DNA of 64,000 bases from Parvibaculum sp049671045 (GTDB lineage: Bacteria; Pseudomonadota; Alphaproteobacteria; Parvibaculales; Parvibaculaceae). Position numbers and translations under genes: made by a program. This document shows, piece after piece, positions 11,534 to 20,414 of the stretch (position 1 is the stretch's first letter; each line of letters opens with the position of its first letter). The stretch is taken from contig NZ_JBATUH010000017.1 in assembly GCF_049671045.1 (NCBI RefSeq), positions 1-64,000 of the forward strand. Direction: 5' to 3'. A model generated the notes under the pieces. It did not search any database. It was not told where the DNA came from and worked only from the letters and a program-made list of their open reading frames with translations.

Positions 11534-12370
11534 ATGGCAGCGGTTCGTGTAGAGAAAGATGGTCCGGTCACGACGGTCATTCTGAACCGCGCCGACGTGA
11601 AGAATGCGGTCGACAGGCCGACGGCGGTGGCGCTCGCCGATGCGTTTCTCGACTTCGAAAAGGACGAGGGGGCGCTCGTCGCCGTCTTCGCGGGCGATCA
11701 CGGCACGTTTTGCGCGGGCGCCGATCTCAAGGCGGTGTCCGAAGGTGGCGCCCAAGGGCGTGGCGGCGACGGAGTGCACCGCAGCAATCGCACCACGCCT
11801 CCCGGAACCGGCCTCGATTTCGACAGGCTCGCGGCCGACGGTCCCATGGGGCCGTCGCGCATGGTGCTCTCCAAGCCGGTGATCGCGGCGGTTTCGGGCT
11901 ATGCGGTCGCGGGCGGGCTCGAACTCGCGCTCTGGTGCGACATGCGGGTCGTCGAGGAGGATGCGCAGATGGGCGTCTTCTGCCGCCGCTGGGGCGTGCC
12001 GCTCATAGATGGCGGCACGGTGCGCCTGCCGCGCCTCATAGGGCACTCGCGCGCCATGGATCTCATCCTCACCGGCCGCGCGGTCGGCGCGGAGGAGGCG
12101 CTCGCCATGGGGCTTGCCAATCGCATCGCGCCGAAGGGGCAGGCACGCGCGGAGGCCGAACGCCTCGCCGCCGACATTGCGCGCTTCCCGCAGCTCTGCC
12201 TGCGCCATGATCGCATGTCGGCCTATGAACAATGGGACCTGCCCTTCGATCGGGCGATGGCCAATGAATTCGAGCATGGCCGCAAGGTTCTCGCCTCGGG
12301 CGAAACCTTCAGGGGCGCGGCGCGCTTCGCAAGCGGCAAGGGGCGGGGCGGAAGGTTCGATGAAATCTGA
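11534..12370 (+). CDS. Enoyl-CoA hydratase/isomerase (crotonase) family protein
   Basis: 278 residues. The crotonase fold is clear: the first oxyanion-hole segment is HGTFCAGADLKAV at about residues 56-68, and the second is VSGYAVAGGLELALWCDMR. The segment FCRRWGVPLIDGGTVRLPRLIG is shared by a subgroup usually annotated simply as crotonase; the reaction cannot be assigned. AGGGAGAG lies upstream of the ATG. Its end overlaps the start of ccmA by 11 bases, so the two are probably co-translated although no functional link is obvious. Confidence 0.88.
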   Translation: MAAVRVEKDGPVTTVILNRADVKNAVDRPTAVALADAFLDFEKDEGALVAVFAGDHGTFCAGADLKAVSEGGAQGRGGDGVHRSNRTTPPGTGLDFDRLAADGPMGPSRMVLSKPVIAAVSGYAVAGGLELALWCDMRVVEEDAQMGVFCRRWGVPLIDGGTVRLPRLIGHSRAMDLILTGRAVGAEEALAMGLANRIAPKGQARAEAERLAADIARFPQLCLRHDRMSAYEQWDLPFDRAMANEFEHGRKVLASGETFRGAARFASGKGRGGRFDEI

Positions 12371-13019
12371 GAGCGGCGCGCCCGTTTCCCCCCTGCGCCT
12401 CACGGCGGAGAACCTTGCCTGCCAGCGCGGCGGACGGGTGGTCTTCCGGCGGCTGTCCTTCGAGGTCCAGGCGGGCGAGGCGCTCGTCGTGACGGGCCCC
12501 AATGGCGCGGGAAAATCGAGCCTCCTGCGTCAGATCGCCGGCCTCGTCGAGATCGCGGAAGGTCGCCTCGCTCTCAATGGCGGCGATCCCGAACGGAGCC
12601 TGCCGGAGCAGGCGCATTATGTGGGTCATCTCGATGCGCTGAAGCCCGCCATGAGCGTGCGTGAGACAGCGGAATTCTGGTCTGATTTTCTCGGCGGCGA
12701 TGAAGCCGATATCGGCCATGCGCTGGAACGGCTCGATCTCGCGGGTCTGACGGCGCTTCCCGTCGCCTATCTCTCCGCCGGCCAGCGGCGGCGGCTTGCC
12801 CTTTCGCGCCTCCTGCTCGCGCCGCGCCCGCTCTGGCTCCTCGACGAGCCGAGCGTCGCGCTCGACCGCGCGAGCCTTGCCCGGCTCACCGCGCTCATGG
12901 AAGCGCATCTCGCGGAAGGCGGGATCATCGTCGCGGCGACGCATCAGGAACTGGGGCTTGCGAGCGCGCGACCTCTCGTCCTCGGTCCGCAGCGCGCGAC
13001 CGCGGAGGCGCCGGCATGA
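12360..13019 (+). CDS. ccmA: Heme exporter ATP-binding protein CcmA
   Basis: 219 residues, normal for CcmA. Walker A is GPNGAGKSSLL, the signature is LSAGQRRRLALSRLLL, Walker B is LWLLDEPSVALD, and the switch His is in ATHQEL. With CcmB and CcmC it forms the ABC complex that loads heme onto CcmE for cytochrome c maturation. The ATG at 12360 lies inside the end of the crotonase gene, and the gene ends with ATGA overlapping ccmB. Confidence 0.95.
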   Translation: MKSESGAPVSPLRLTAENLACQRGGRVVFRRLSFEVQAGEALVVTGPNGAGKSSLLRQIAGLVEIAEGRLALNGGDPERSLPEQAHYVGHLDALKPAMSVRETAEFWSDFLGGDEADIGHALERLDLAGLTALPVAYLSAGQRRRLALSRLLLAPRPLWLLDEPSVALDRASLARLTALMEAHLAEGGIIVAATHQELGLASARPLVLGPQRATAEAPA

Positions 13020-13687
13020 TGCGCGCCTTTCTGAGCCTCATCCGGCGCGATACGAAACTCGCCATCCGCATCGGCGGCGGCGGCGGCATGGCGGTCTTCT
13101 TTTTCCTAGTCGTTATCTCCATCGTGCCGCTCGGCGTCGGGCCCAATCTGAAGCTGCTGGGGCAGATCGCGCCGGGCATGCTCTGGGTGGCGCTTCTGCT
13201 TTCGGCGCTGCTGACGCTCGACCGGCTCTTTCAGGCCGATTTCGAGGATGGCTCGCTCGATGTGATGATGGCGGGCGCGCTGCCACTCGAATTCGTCGCC
13301 GCGGCGAAGGCGGTGAGCCACTGGCTCACCACGGGCGTGCCGCTCGTCATCGCGGCGCCGCTTCTCGGGCTTCTGCTCAATCTCGATGTCGCGGCCTTCT
13401 GGCCGCTGATCCTCGCCATGCTTGTCGGGACGCCCGCCTTGAGCTTTCTCGGCACGGTAGGGGCGGCGCTCACCGTCAGCGTCCGGCGCGGGGGACTTCT
13501 CGCCTCGCTTCTCGTCATTCCCTTCTATATCCCCGTCCTCATTTTCGGCGTCGGGGCGGCGGGCGGCGCGTCGGCGGTGGAGGGCGCGGGGCGGCAGAGC
13601 CTTCTCCTCCTTGCCGCGGTGGCGCTTGTGAGCCTCGTTCTCGGGCCGGTCGCCTCGGCGGCGGCGCTCAGGGCCAATCTCAGATGA
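13016..13687 (+). CDS. ccmB: Heme exporter permease CcmB
   Basis: 223 residues with six membrane segments, the standard CcmB size. The family pattern is clear in the first 100 residues: LIRRDTKLAIR, then LWVALLLSALLTLDRLFQADFEDGSLD split around the second segment, then LPLEFVAAAKAVSHWL. It is the membrane partner of CcmA. The start overlaps ccmA by ATGA. Confidence 0.95.
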   Translation: MMRAFLSLIRRDTKLAIRIGGGGGMAVFFFLVVISIVPLGVGPNLKLLGQIAPGMLWVALLLSALLTLDRLFQADFEDGSLDVMMAGALPLEFVAAAKAVSHWLTTGVPLVIAAPLLGLLLNLDVAAFWPLILAMLVGTPALSFLGTVGAALTVSVRRGGLLASLLVIPFYIPVLIFGVGAAGGASAVEGAGRQSLLLLAAVALVSLVLGPVASAAALRANLR

Positions 13688-13763
13688 AGGGCTCGCAAGA
13701 GCGCGCCATGCGCGGCAAAATGACCGCCGCCATCCCTTGCCCTTGGAAGGATAGGACAGCTAA

Positions 13764-14534
13764 ATGGCGGGCATGTCCGAGCTGACCGCGATCCAGAGGT
13801 TTCATGCCTTCGCCAATCCGGCGCGCTTCATGGCGCTGTCGGACAGGCTGATCCTGCCTTTCGGCCTCATCACGGCGGCGCTTCTCGCCGCCGGGGTCTA
13901 TCTGTCGCTCTTCGTCGCGCCGCCCGACTACCAGCAGGGCGAGACGGTGCGGATCATGTACATCCATGTGCCCGCGGCCTGGCTCGCCATGTTCGGCTAC
14001 ATGACCATGGCGGGCGCATCGGCCGTGGCGCTCGTCTTCCGCCATCCCCTCGCCGATATGTGCGCGAAGTCGGCTGCGCCGCTCGGCGCCGCCTTCACCT
14101 TCCTCGCGCTCGTCACCGGCTCGCTCTGGGGCCGGCCCATGTGGGGCGCGTGGTGGGTGTGGGATGCGCGGCTCACCTCGATGCTGATCCTGCTCTTTCT
14201 CTATCTCGGCTATATGGCGCTCTGGGCGACGATCGAGGAGCCGGTCCGCGCCGGGCGCGCGGCGGCGGTGCTCGCGCTTGTCGGCTCGATCAACGTGCCG
14301 ATCATTCATTACTCCGTCGTCTGGTGGAACACGCTGCACCAGCCGGCGAGCGTCTTCCGCATTGGCGGCCCGACGATCGCGACCTCGATGCTGGTGCCGC
14401 TCCTCGTGATGGCGCTCGGCTTCACCTTCTTCTTCGTGACGCTGCTTCTCGTCCGTATGCGTGCGGAAATTCTGAGACGGCGGGTCAGGGCGCTGCGCCT
14501 TGCGCGGACAGAGCCCGTGGGCGAGGAGGGCTAG
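13764..14534 (+). CDS. ccmC: Heme transporter CcmC
   Basis: 256 residues with six membrane segments. The periplasmic tryptophan-rich heme-binding motif reads WGAWWVWDARLTS, and conserved His residues lie in YIHVPAAW and IIHYSVVWWNTLHQP. CcmC delivers heme to CcmE in the periplasm. The first ATG (13764) has AGGA upstream; an ATG three codons later is possible. A gap of 76 bases separates it from ccmB. Confidence 0.95.
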   Translation: MAGMSELTAIQRFHAFANPARFMALSDRLILPFGLITAALLAAGVYLSLFVAPPDYQQGETVRIMYIHVPAAWLAMFGYMTMAGASAVALVFRHPLADMCAKSAAPLGAAFTFLALVTGSLWGRPMWGAWWVWDARLTSMLILLFLYLGYMALWATIEEPVRAGRAAAVLALVGSINVPIIHYSVVWWNTLHQPASVFRIGGPTIATSMLVPLLVMALGFTFFFVTLLLVRMRAEILRRRVRALRLARTEPVGEEG

Positions 14535-14537
14535 GCC

Positions 14538-14735
14538 ATGGCGGCGTTTCTCGACATGGGCGGCTATGCCGTTTTCATCTGGCCCTGCTATGCCATCGCG
14601 GCCATCGTCATGATCGGGCTCGTGGTGCAGAGCCTCGCCGATCTCAGAGCGCAGCGGCGGCTGGTGAGCGAACTCGAAGCAGGTCAGCAGGTGCGTCCGC
14701 GCGCTCGCGCGCGCTCGGGGAGCGGCCGTCCATGA
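14538..14735 (+). CDS. ccmD: Heme exporter protein CcmD
   Basis: 65 residues. One membrane segment at about residues 8-33 follows the family start FLDMGGYAVFIWPCY; the rest is a basic cytoplasmic tail. CcmD holds CcmE and CcmC together and helps release holo-CcmE. It sits three bases after ccmC and overlaps ccmG by ATGA. The tail after residue 50 is Arg/Ser-rich and poorly conserved in general. Confidence 0.9.
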   Translation: MAAFLDMGGYAVFIWPCYAIAAIVMIGLVVQSLADLRAQRRLVSELEAGQQVRPRARARSGSGRP

Positions 14736-15283
14736 GGCTTTCGGCGCTCATTCCGGCGGGGCTCTTCATTCTCGTCGCGGGCTTCTTTCTCATCGCCGTC
14801 TATCGCGGCGATCCCTCGCAAGTGCCTTCGGCGCTCATCGGGCGCCATGTGCCGGACTTCACGCTCGCGCCCGTCGAGGGGCTCGATCTTCCGGGGCTTG
14901 CGAGTGGCGATTTCGGGCAGGGCAAGCCCGCCATCGTCAATGTGTTCGCTTCATGGTGCGTGCCGTGCCGGCAGGAGCATCCCGTGCTCGTCGAGTTGAA
15001 GCGGATCGCCGGCGTGCCGCTCTATGCGATCAACTACAAGGACAACCCGGAAGCGGCGCGCCGCTTCCTTGGCGAGCTTGGCAATCCCTATGAGCGGATC
15101 GGTGCCGACCGGGCGGGCCGCACCTCGATAGACTGGGGTGTATATGGTGTGCCGGAGACCTACATCGTCGATGGCGAAGGGCGCATCGCTTACAAGCATG
15201 TAGGTCCGCTGACGCCGCAGATCGTCAGCGAGAAAATTCTGCCGGCGCTCAAAGCCGCCCGCGTCGCGAAGGCGGGAGACTGA
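14732..15283 (+). CDS. ccmG: Thiol:disulfide interchange protein CcmG/DsbE
   Basis: 183 residues. A membrane anchor at about 5-24 places the thioredoxin domain in the periplasm. The active site is WCVPC at residues 75-79 and the cis-proline loop is GVYGVPETY. CcmG reduces apocytochrome c or CcmH so that heme can be attached. The ATG at 14732 overlaps the ccmD stop. The remaining ccm genes (ccmE, F, H, I) are not in this window. Confidence 0.94.
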   Translation: MRLSALIPAGLFILVAGFFLIAVYRGDPSQVPSALIGRHVPDFTLAPVEGLDLPGLASGDFGQGKPAIVNVFASWCVPCRQEHPVLVELKRIAGVPLYAINYKDNPEAARRFLGELGNPYERIGADRAGRTSIDWGVYGVPETYIVDGEGRIAYKHVGPLTPQIVSEKILPALKAARVAKAGD

Positions 15284-15301
15284 GCGCCGGCTCTTTCGAT
15301 C

Positions 15302-15862
15302 TCAGGACGCCTTGCGACGCCCGCCCGCGGCGCGCTTCGCCGCCGCCGGAGCCTTGCGTGGCGCTGCCGCCTGCCGCTTTGCCTTCGGCGCCGCCGGCTT
15401 CTCCGCCGTCTTCAGCTGCTCGATCGCGCCGGCGAGACTGCTCAGGCCACGAAGCAGCTCGGTCTGCGCCGTCTTGGGCAACAGATCGAGCAGAGCCTTT
15501 TCCGCCTGAAGGGCGCGCGGCATCGCATTCGTCAGAGCGCGACGTCCCGCCGCCGTCAGACGCACGGCGTTGGCGCGCGCGTCTTCCGCGGTGCGCTTGC
15601 GGGCGAGAAGACCGTTGCCGATCATGCGGCTGATCATGTCCGCAAGCGTCGAGCGGTCGATGCCGGTTCTGTTGACGAGATCGGTCTGGCTCAGGCCCTC
15701 TTCCTCGTTCACCGCGAAGAGGACGATGAACTGGCGCGGCGTGATCGTGCTGGCGCCCATATGCTGGACGAACTGATCATAGGCAAACTGCTGGGCGCGC
15801 CGCAGAAGATGGCTGAGAGAACTCTCAAGCTCATAACTACCCGACGACTTTCTGGCTGCCAT
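15302..15862 (-). CDS. MarR family transcriptional regulator with a basic C-terminal tail
   Basis: 186 residues from ATG 15862, which has GGAGG 9 bases upstream; an upstream TTG at 15883 would destroy that site and is less likely. The winged helix-turn-helix is at about residues 40-105: ITPRQFIVLFAV, SQTDLVNRTGIDRSTLADMI, and the wing RKRTAEDARANAVRLT with the conserved Asp-Arg. Residues after about 150 form a Lys/Ala/Pro/Arg tail of ~35 residues similar in composition to the AcnA tail. The gene is convergent with ccmG. Ligand and targets are unknown; autoregulation is usual for the family. Confidence 0.88.
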   Translation of the reverse strand: MAARKSSGSYELESSLSHLLRRAQQFAYDQFVQHMGASTITPRQFIVLFAVNEEEGLSQTDLVNRTGIDRSTLADMISRMIGNGLLARKRTAEDARANAVRLTAAGRRALTNAMPRALQAEKALLDLLPKTAQTELLRGLSSLAGAIEQLKTAEKPAAPKAKRQAAAPRKAPAAAKRAAGGRRKAS

Positions 15863-16186
15863 TTTTGAGAACCTCCGGTACAAGTGCGGGAACCTCGTTC
15901 ACTGGACCGGGTTCCATTCGCATGAAGAACAAGCCGCGCGGACTTCATTCGATCCTGCCGCTTCGTGGAGCCATGCCGTTGGCTCAATCCTGCGCGCAAT
16001 AATATGCTCATATGTACCCGACTAATGGCTTGATGCAAGAGGCGGCTGAGGTGCAAAAGGCGCATCGTGCTCTCCGATGTCGGAAGATGTCGGCCAATGC
16101 CGCGATTTGGACATAATGTACGCTCAACACGGCGGGCCGACGGGCACATCCGGCTGAGTTCCGTGGACGGATCAAAGGAAAGTGAA
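15863..16186. other. 324-bp intergenic region between the MarR and NUDIX genes
   Basis: Two divergent genes are served from here. No gene is visible. The stretch 15998-16020 is AT-richer and contains ATATG and CATATG repeats (AATATGCTCATATG), a reasonable site for promoters and a MarR operator, but no clean long palindrome was found. Confidence 0.4.
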
Positions 16187-16819
16187 ATGTCGGATTTTCC
16201 CGAAAAGGCCAGCCGCCCGGCGCCGCAGGGCGCCATGAAGCATCGCGAGCCGGGATCGGAACGCGAGATGCTCTTTGCGCGGCGTGTGCCAACCGGGGAC
16301 AGCCAGCCGCGCGACATCTGCGGGCATTGCGGCTTTATCCATTACGATAACCCCAAAATAGTCGTTGGCTCGGTCGTCACTCACACGACCGAGAGCGATG
16401 GCGAGCGCTTCCTGATGTGCCGGCGCGCCATCGAGCCGCGCAAGGGCTTCTGGACGCTGCCAGCCGGCTTCATGGAACATGGGGAGACGACGGAGGATGG
16501 CGCGCGGCGCGAGGCGAGGGAGGAGGCGAATGCCGACATCCGCATTCGCGACATGCTGGCGATCTACAACATTCCGCGCATCGGTCAGGTGCAGATCATG
16601 TATCGCGCCGAGCTCGCCTCGCCGAACTTCTCGGCAGGTCCCGAAAGTCTGGAGGTGGCGCTTTTCAAATGGGAGGACATCCCCTGGGGCGAGCTTGCTT
16701 TCCCCAGCGTCCATTGGGCGCTCACTCAGTTTCGCGCCGCCGCCGGCCAGACGGTGATCGCGCCCTTCACCAATCCGGAAGGCGAAACCGGCGGAAGGTT
16801 TCCGCCGCGCGCGCCCTGA
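16187..16819 (+). CDS. NUDIX hydrolase with N-terminal zinc-ribbon-like segment
   Basis: 210 residues; ATG 16187 has AAAGGAAA 7 bases upstream. The NUDIX box is complete: GFMEHGETTEDG followed by ARREAREEANAD, with the REXXEE glutamates that bind metal. Before it lies CGHCGFIHYDNPKIVVG, the Nudix_N_2 type N-terminal motif. Such proteins hydrolyse nucleoside diphosphate derivatives; ADP-ribose or NADH-like substrates are typical but not determined here. The first 40 residues are probably disordered. Confidence 0.88.
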   Translation: MSDFPEKASRPAPQGAMKHREPGSEREMLFARRVPTGDSQPRDICGHCGFIHYDNPKIVVGSVVTHTTESDGERFLMCRRAIEPRKGFWTLPAGFMEHGETTEDGARREAREEANADIRIRDMLAIYNIPRIGQVQIMYRAELASPNFSAGPESLEVALFKWEDIPWGELAFPSVHWALTQFRAAAGQTVIAPFTNPEGETGGRFPPRAP

Positions 16820-16924
16820 ACTTCCCCAAAATATTCTGGCTCCGAAGCTCCGTTCACGGCATCCTCCCGCTCGGGCCGGTAGGGGCCGGCCCCGATATCG
16901 TTTGATGGCGGGGAGGGGAAGATC

Positions 16925-18586
16925 GTGGCGGAGAGCATCTTGTCGCGCGCGCGGGCTCGAGGAATGTCGCCGGAGGAGCGGAGGGTCGTCTTCGCCTCCT
17001 CGCTCGGCACGATGTTCGAGTGGTACGACTTCTTCGTTTATGGCGCGCTCGCCGCCATCTTCTCCAGGCAGTTCTTCGCCGGGGTCAACGACACTGCAGC
17101 GTTCATTTTCGCGTTGCTGGTCTTTGCGGCCGGGTTTGCCGTCCGGCCGTTCGGCGCTCTCGTCTTCGGCCGGCTCGGCGATCTCGTCGGGCGCAAATAC
17201 ACCTTCCTCGTCACCATCCTCATCATGGGTCTTTCGACCGTCTTTGTCGGCGTGCTGCCGACCTATGAGACGGCGGGGATTCTCGCGCCGATCGGTCTCG
17301 TGGCGCTCCGCATGCTGCAGGGCCTTGCGATCGGCGGCGAGTATGGCGGGGCGGCCACCTATGTCGCCGAGCATGCGCCTGCCGGCAAGCGCGGCGCCTA
17401 TACGTCCTGGATCCAGATGACGGCGACGGCCGGTCTCTTTCTCTCGCTGCTCGTCATTCTCGGCTGCCGTGCCGTCATCGCGCCCGATGCGTTCGACGAC
17501 TGGGGCTGGCGTGTTCCGTTCCTCATGTCGGCGCTTCTTCTTGCCATATCGGTGTGGATACGGCTGAAGCTCGACGAGTCGCCCATCTTCAAGCGCATGC
17601 AGAAGGAGGGGAAGGGATCGAAGTCGCCGCTGCGCGATTCATTCGCCAGGTGGTCCAATCTCAAGATCGTGCTTCTGGCGCTGTTCGGCCTTTCCATGGG
17701 CGAGGCGGTGGTCTGGTACACGGGCCAGTTCTACGCCCTCATCTTCCTGACGCAGGTGCTCAAGGTCGAACCGCAGACCGCGAACATTCTCGTCGCTGGC
17801 GGGCTCGTGATCGGAACGCCCTTCTTCGTCATCTTCGGCTGGCTCTCCGATCATATCGGGCGCAAGCCGATCATCATGGCGGGATGCCTTCTCGCCGCGC
17901 TCACCTATTTCCCGATCTTCAAGGGGATCACCCATTACGCCAATCCGGCCCTCGAGCTTGCGCAGATGAGCGCGCCGGTAACGGTCGTCGCCGATCCGAA
18001 GGGATGCTCTTTCCAGTTCAATCCCGTCGGCACCGCCGCCTTCACCTCGTCCTGCGACGTCGCCAAGAGCGCCCTCGTCAAGCGCGGCGTGCCCTATGAC
18101 AACGAGGCGGCGCCCGCGGGCGCGCCGACCGAGATCCATGTCGGTGGCGTCGTCATTCCCTCGTTCGATGCGAAGGGCGAGAACGCGAAGGCGGAGGCGG
18201 CCGCCTTCGAAGAGGCGCTCACAAGCGCGCTCGCGCAGGCGCGCTATCCCGCCAAGGCCGATCCCCAGCGCATCAACGAGGCGATGGTGATCCTTCTCAT
18301 CGGCATTCTCGTCATCTTCGGCGCGCTGACCTATGGGCCGATCGCGGCGATGCTGGTGGAGCTCTTTCCGGCGCGCATACGCTACTCGTCGCTTTCGCTT
18401 CCCTATCACATCGGCAATGGCTGGTTCGGCGGCTTCATGCCGCCCGTCGCCTTCGCCGTCATCGCGGCGACGGGGAACATGTATGACGGGCTCTGGTATC
18501 CGGTGATCATCGCCGCCGTGACCTTCGTCGTCGGCATGCTCTTCCTGCCCGAGACGAAGGATCGAAGCATCCATCACGAGGGCTGA
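16925..18586 (+). CDS. MFS transporter, metabolite:H+ symporter (MHS) family
   Basis: 553 residues, GTG start with GAGGGGAAG just upstream. The MHS family entry LGTMFEWYDFFVYGALA and the motif RPFGALVFGRLGDLVGRK are present, as is ALRMLQGLAIGGEYGGA. Twelve membrane segments are expected. Between the tenth and eleventh there is an insertion of about 115 residues (roughly 345-455) with two Cys and a hydrophilic Ala/Glu-rich part, probably periplasmic. ProP, KgtP and ShiA are characterised relatives carrying osmolytes or carboxylates; the substrate here is unknown. Confidence 0.9.
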   Translation: MAESILSRARARGMSPEERRVVFASSLGTMFEWYDFFVYGALAAIFSRQFFAGVNDTAAFIFALLVFAAGFAVRPFGALVFGRLGDLVGRKYTFLVTILIMGLSTVFVGVLPTYETAGILAPIGLVALRMLQGLAIGGEYGGAATYVAEHAPAGKRGAYTSWIQMTATAGLFLSLLVILGCRAVIAPDAFDDWGWRVPFLMSALLLAISVWIRLKLDESPIFKRMQKEGKGSKSPLRDSFARWSNLKIVLLALFGLSMGEAVVWYTGQFYALIFLTQVLKVEPQTANILVAGGLVIGTPFFVIFGWLSDHIGRKPIIMAGCLLAALTYFPIFKGITHYANPALELAQMSAPVTVVADPKGCSFQFNPVGTAAFTSSCDVAKSALVKRGVPYDNEAAPAGAPTEIHVGGVVIPSFDAKGENAKAEAAAFEEALTSALAQARYPAKADPQRINEAMVILLIGILVIFGALTYGPIAAMLVELFPARIRYSSLSLPYHIGNGWFGGFMPPVAFAVIAATGNMYDGLWYPVIIAAVTFVVGMLFLPETKDRSIHHEG

Positions 18587-18587
18587 T

Positions 18588-18836
18588 GTGAAGCATGCGA
18601 CGGCGGCAGCGCTCGATCATCTCGAACCGCTTCTCGTCTCGTTGCGGCAGATCGAGGGGCTGAGCGAGCGCTCGCGCGGTGTCTTCTACCGGAAGGGCAG
18701 GGCCTTCCTGCATTTTCACGAGGACCCGGAAGGGCTTTTCGCCGATATGCGGGCGGAGGGCGATTTCGTGCGCCATCGCGTCTCGACCGTGGCGGAGCAG
18801 AAGCGGTTTCTCGCGGCGGTGAAAAAGAGCCTCTAG
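18588..18836 (+). CDS. Conserved small hypothetical protein
   Basis: 82 residues. The GTG start lies one base after the MFS stop, with CGAGGG in the end of that gene as ribosome binding site, so it is probably cotranscribed. The sequence is soluble, with ERSRGVFYRKGRAFLHFHEDP as its most striking part (aromatic and His-rich). I do not recognise a named family. It ends four bases into the end of the convergent ispZ gene. Confidence 0.7.
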   Translation: MKHATAAALDHLEPLLVSLRQIEGLSERSRGVFYRKGRAFLHFHEDPEGLFADMRAEGDFVRHRVSTVAEQKRFLAAVKKSL

Positions 18837-19456
18837 TCGGCCGCGGGTGTTTCCGGCGCCTTTTCCGTTTCCGGCGCGGCGTATTTCCGGAAGACCGGAA
18901 GCTGCGTCATGGCGAAGGCCATGGTGAGCGGCATGATGCCGAAGAGCTTGAAGCCCGCCCAGAATTCGGTCGAGAAATTCCGCCAGACGATTTCGTTGAT
19001 CGCCGCGAGGACGATGAAGAAAAGACCCCAGCGGCGCGTCAGCACCATCCAGCCTTCGTCGGTGAGGTCGAGCGCGCCGTCGAAAAGCCGCTTTAGCAGC
19101 GGATAGCCCGCCCATGACGCGCCGAGAAGCGCGCCCGCGAAAAGCAGGTTCACCAGGGTCGGCTTCACCTTGATGAAGGTCTCGTCGTGAAGAACGAGGG
19201 TCAGCGTGCCGAAGACGAGGACAAAGACGCCGGTGACGAGCGGCATGGTCGGAATCTTGCGGAAGCGCAGATAGGAATAGAGAAGCGAGGCCACTGTCGC
19301 GGCCATGAAGCCGCCCGTCGCGTAATAGATGTTGCCCGAGGCCGGGCCGCCGAAGATCGCGTCGGCGCGGGCGTTGAGAAGAAAGAAGACGGCGAGCGGA
19401 CCCAGCTCCAGAAGCATGCGCAGGCCCTGACCGGCGGCTTTTCCATTCGCGCTCAT
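18833..19456 (-). CDS. ispZ: Inner membrane septation protein A (YciB/IspZ)
   Basis: 207 residues with about six membrane segments. Family landmarks are LELGPLAVFFLLN at the N-terminus, KVKPTLVNLLFAGALLG, and RWGLFFIVLAAINEIVWRN. The protein takes part in cell envelope and septum integrity by an unknown mechanism. It lies four bases downstream of ftsY on the same strand, the last gene of the dapF-mtaB-ftsY-ispZ group. Confidence 0.93.
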   Translation of the reverse strand: MSANGKAAGQGLRMLLELGPLAVFFLLNARADAIFGGPASGNIYYATGGFMAATVASLLYSYLRFRKIPTMPLVTGVFVLVFGTLTLVLHDETFIKVKPTLVNLLFAGALLGASWAGYPLLKRLFDGALDLTDEGWMVLTRRWGLFFIVLAAINEIVWRNFSTEFWAGFKLFGIMPLTMAFAMTQLPVFRKYAAPETEKAPETPAAD

Positions 19457-19460
19457 GCCG

Positions 19461-20414
19461 TCAGCTCGCTCCCGTTATCGCGCGGGCAAACGCATCCGCC
19501 TCGAAGGTCTGGAGATCGTCGATCTGCTCGCCCACGCCGATCATGTGGACGGGAAGCCCGAAGCGGCTCGCAATCGCGACGAGAATGCCGCCGCGCGCCG
19601 TGCCGTCGAGCTTCGTCATCACGAGGCCGGTGACATTGGCGATCTTGCCGAAGATCTCGACCTGGTTGACGGCATTCTGTCCGGTCGTCGCATCGAGGAC
19701 GAGAAGCGTCGCATGGGGCGTCTCGGGATCGAGCTTGCGCATGACGCGCACGATCTTCTCGAGTTCGGCCATGAGGTCGGTCTTGTTCTGGAGGCGGCCG
19801 GCCGTGTCGACGAGAAGGAGGTCCGTTCCTTCCTGCTTCGCGCGGGCAAGCGCCTCATAGGCGAGCCCGGCCGCGTCGCCGCCGACCTTGGTGGTGACGA
19901 CAGGGGCGCCGATGCGCTCGCCCCAGACCTTGAGCTGCTCGACGGCGGCGGCGCGGAACGTATCGCCTGCGGCGAGCATCACGCTCTTGCCGTCGCGTTT
20001 GGCGCGGGCGGCGATCTTCGCCGCCGTCGTCGTCTTGCCGGCGCCATTGACGCCGACCATCAGCACGACGAAGGGTTTTTTCGTGGCGTCAATGACGAAG
20101 GGCTGTTCGACCGGCGCGAGAACCTTGGCGATCTCTTCGGCGAGGATCGTGCGGATTTCCTCCGGCGTCACTTCCTTGTTGTAGCGGTCGCGGCCGACAG
20201 CCTCGGTGATGGCAAGCGCGGTGTCGACGCCGAGATCGGCGGCGATGAGCAGCTCCTCCAGCTCGTCGAGCGTCGCCTGATCGAGCTTCCTCTTCGTGAA
20301 GATGCCGGTGATGCCGTCCGAAATGGTTCGCGTCGAGCGTGCGAGCCCTTCCTTCATCCGCTGAAAGAGGGAACGCTTCTTCTGCTGCTCCTGCACTTCG
20401 CCCGTCTCGTTCAT
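19461..20414 (-). CDS. ftsY: Signal recognition particle receptor FtsY
   Basis: 317 residues from ATG 20414, which overlaps the mtaB stop as ATGA; a GTG three codons upstream is possible. The N domain (about 20-110) is followed by the G domain: P-loop GVNGAGKTTT at 121-130, DTFRAAAVEQL, DTAGRLQ and TKLDGTARGG. The acidic A domain of E. coli FtsY is absent, as is usual in Alphaproteobacteria. FtsY docks SRP-ribosome complexes at the membrane; its partner Ffh is encoded 3 kb away at 23645. Confidence 0.96.
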   Translation of the reverse strand: MNETGEVQEQQKKRSLFQRMKEGLARSTRTISDGITGIFTKRKLDQATLDELEELLIAADLGVDTALAITEAVGRDRYNKEVTPEEIRTILAEEIAKVLAPVEQPFVIDATKKPFVVLMVGVNGAGKTTTAAKIAARAKRDGKSVMLAAGDTFRAAAVEQLKVWGERIGAPVVTTKVGGDAAGLAYEALARAKQEGTDLLLVDTAGRLQNKTDLMAELEKIVRVMRKLDPETPHATLLVLDATTGQNAVNQVEIFGKIANVTGLVMTKLDGTARGGILVAIASRFGLPVHMIGVGEQIDDLQTFEADAFARAITGAS

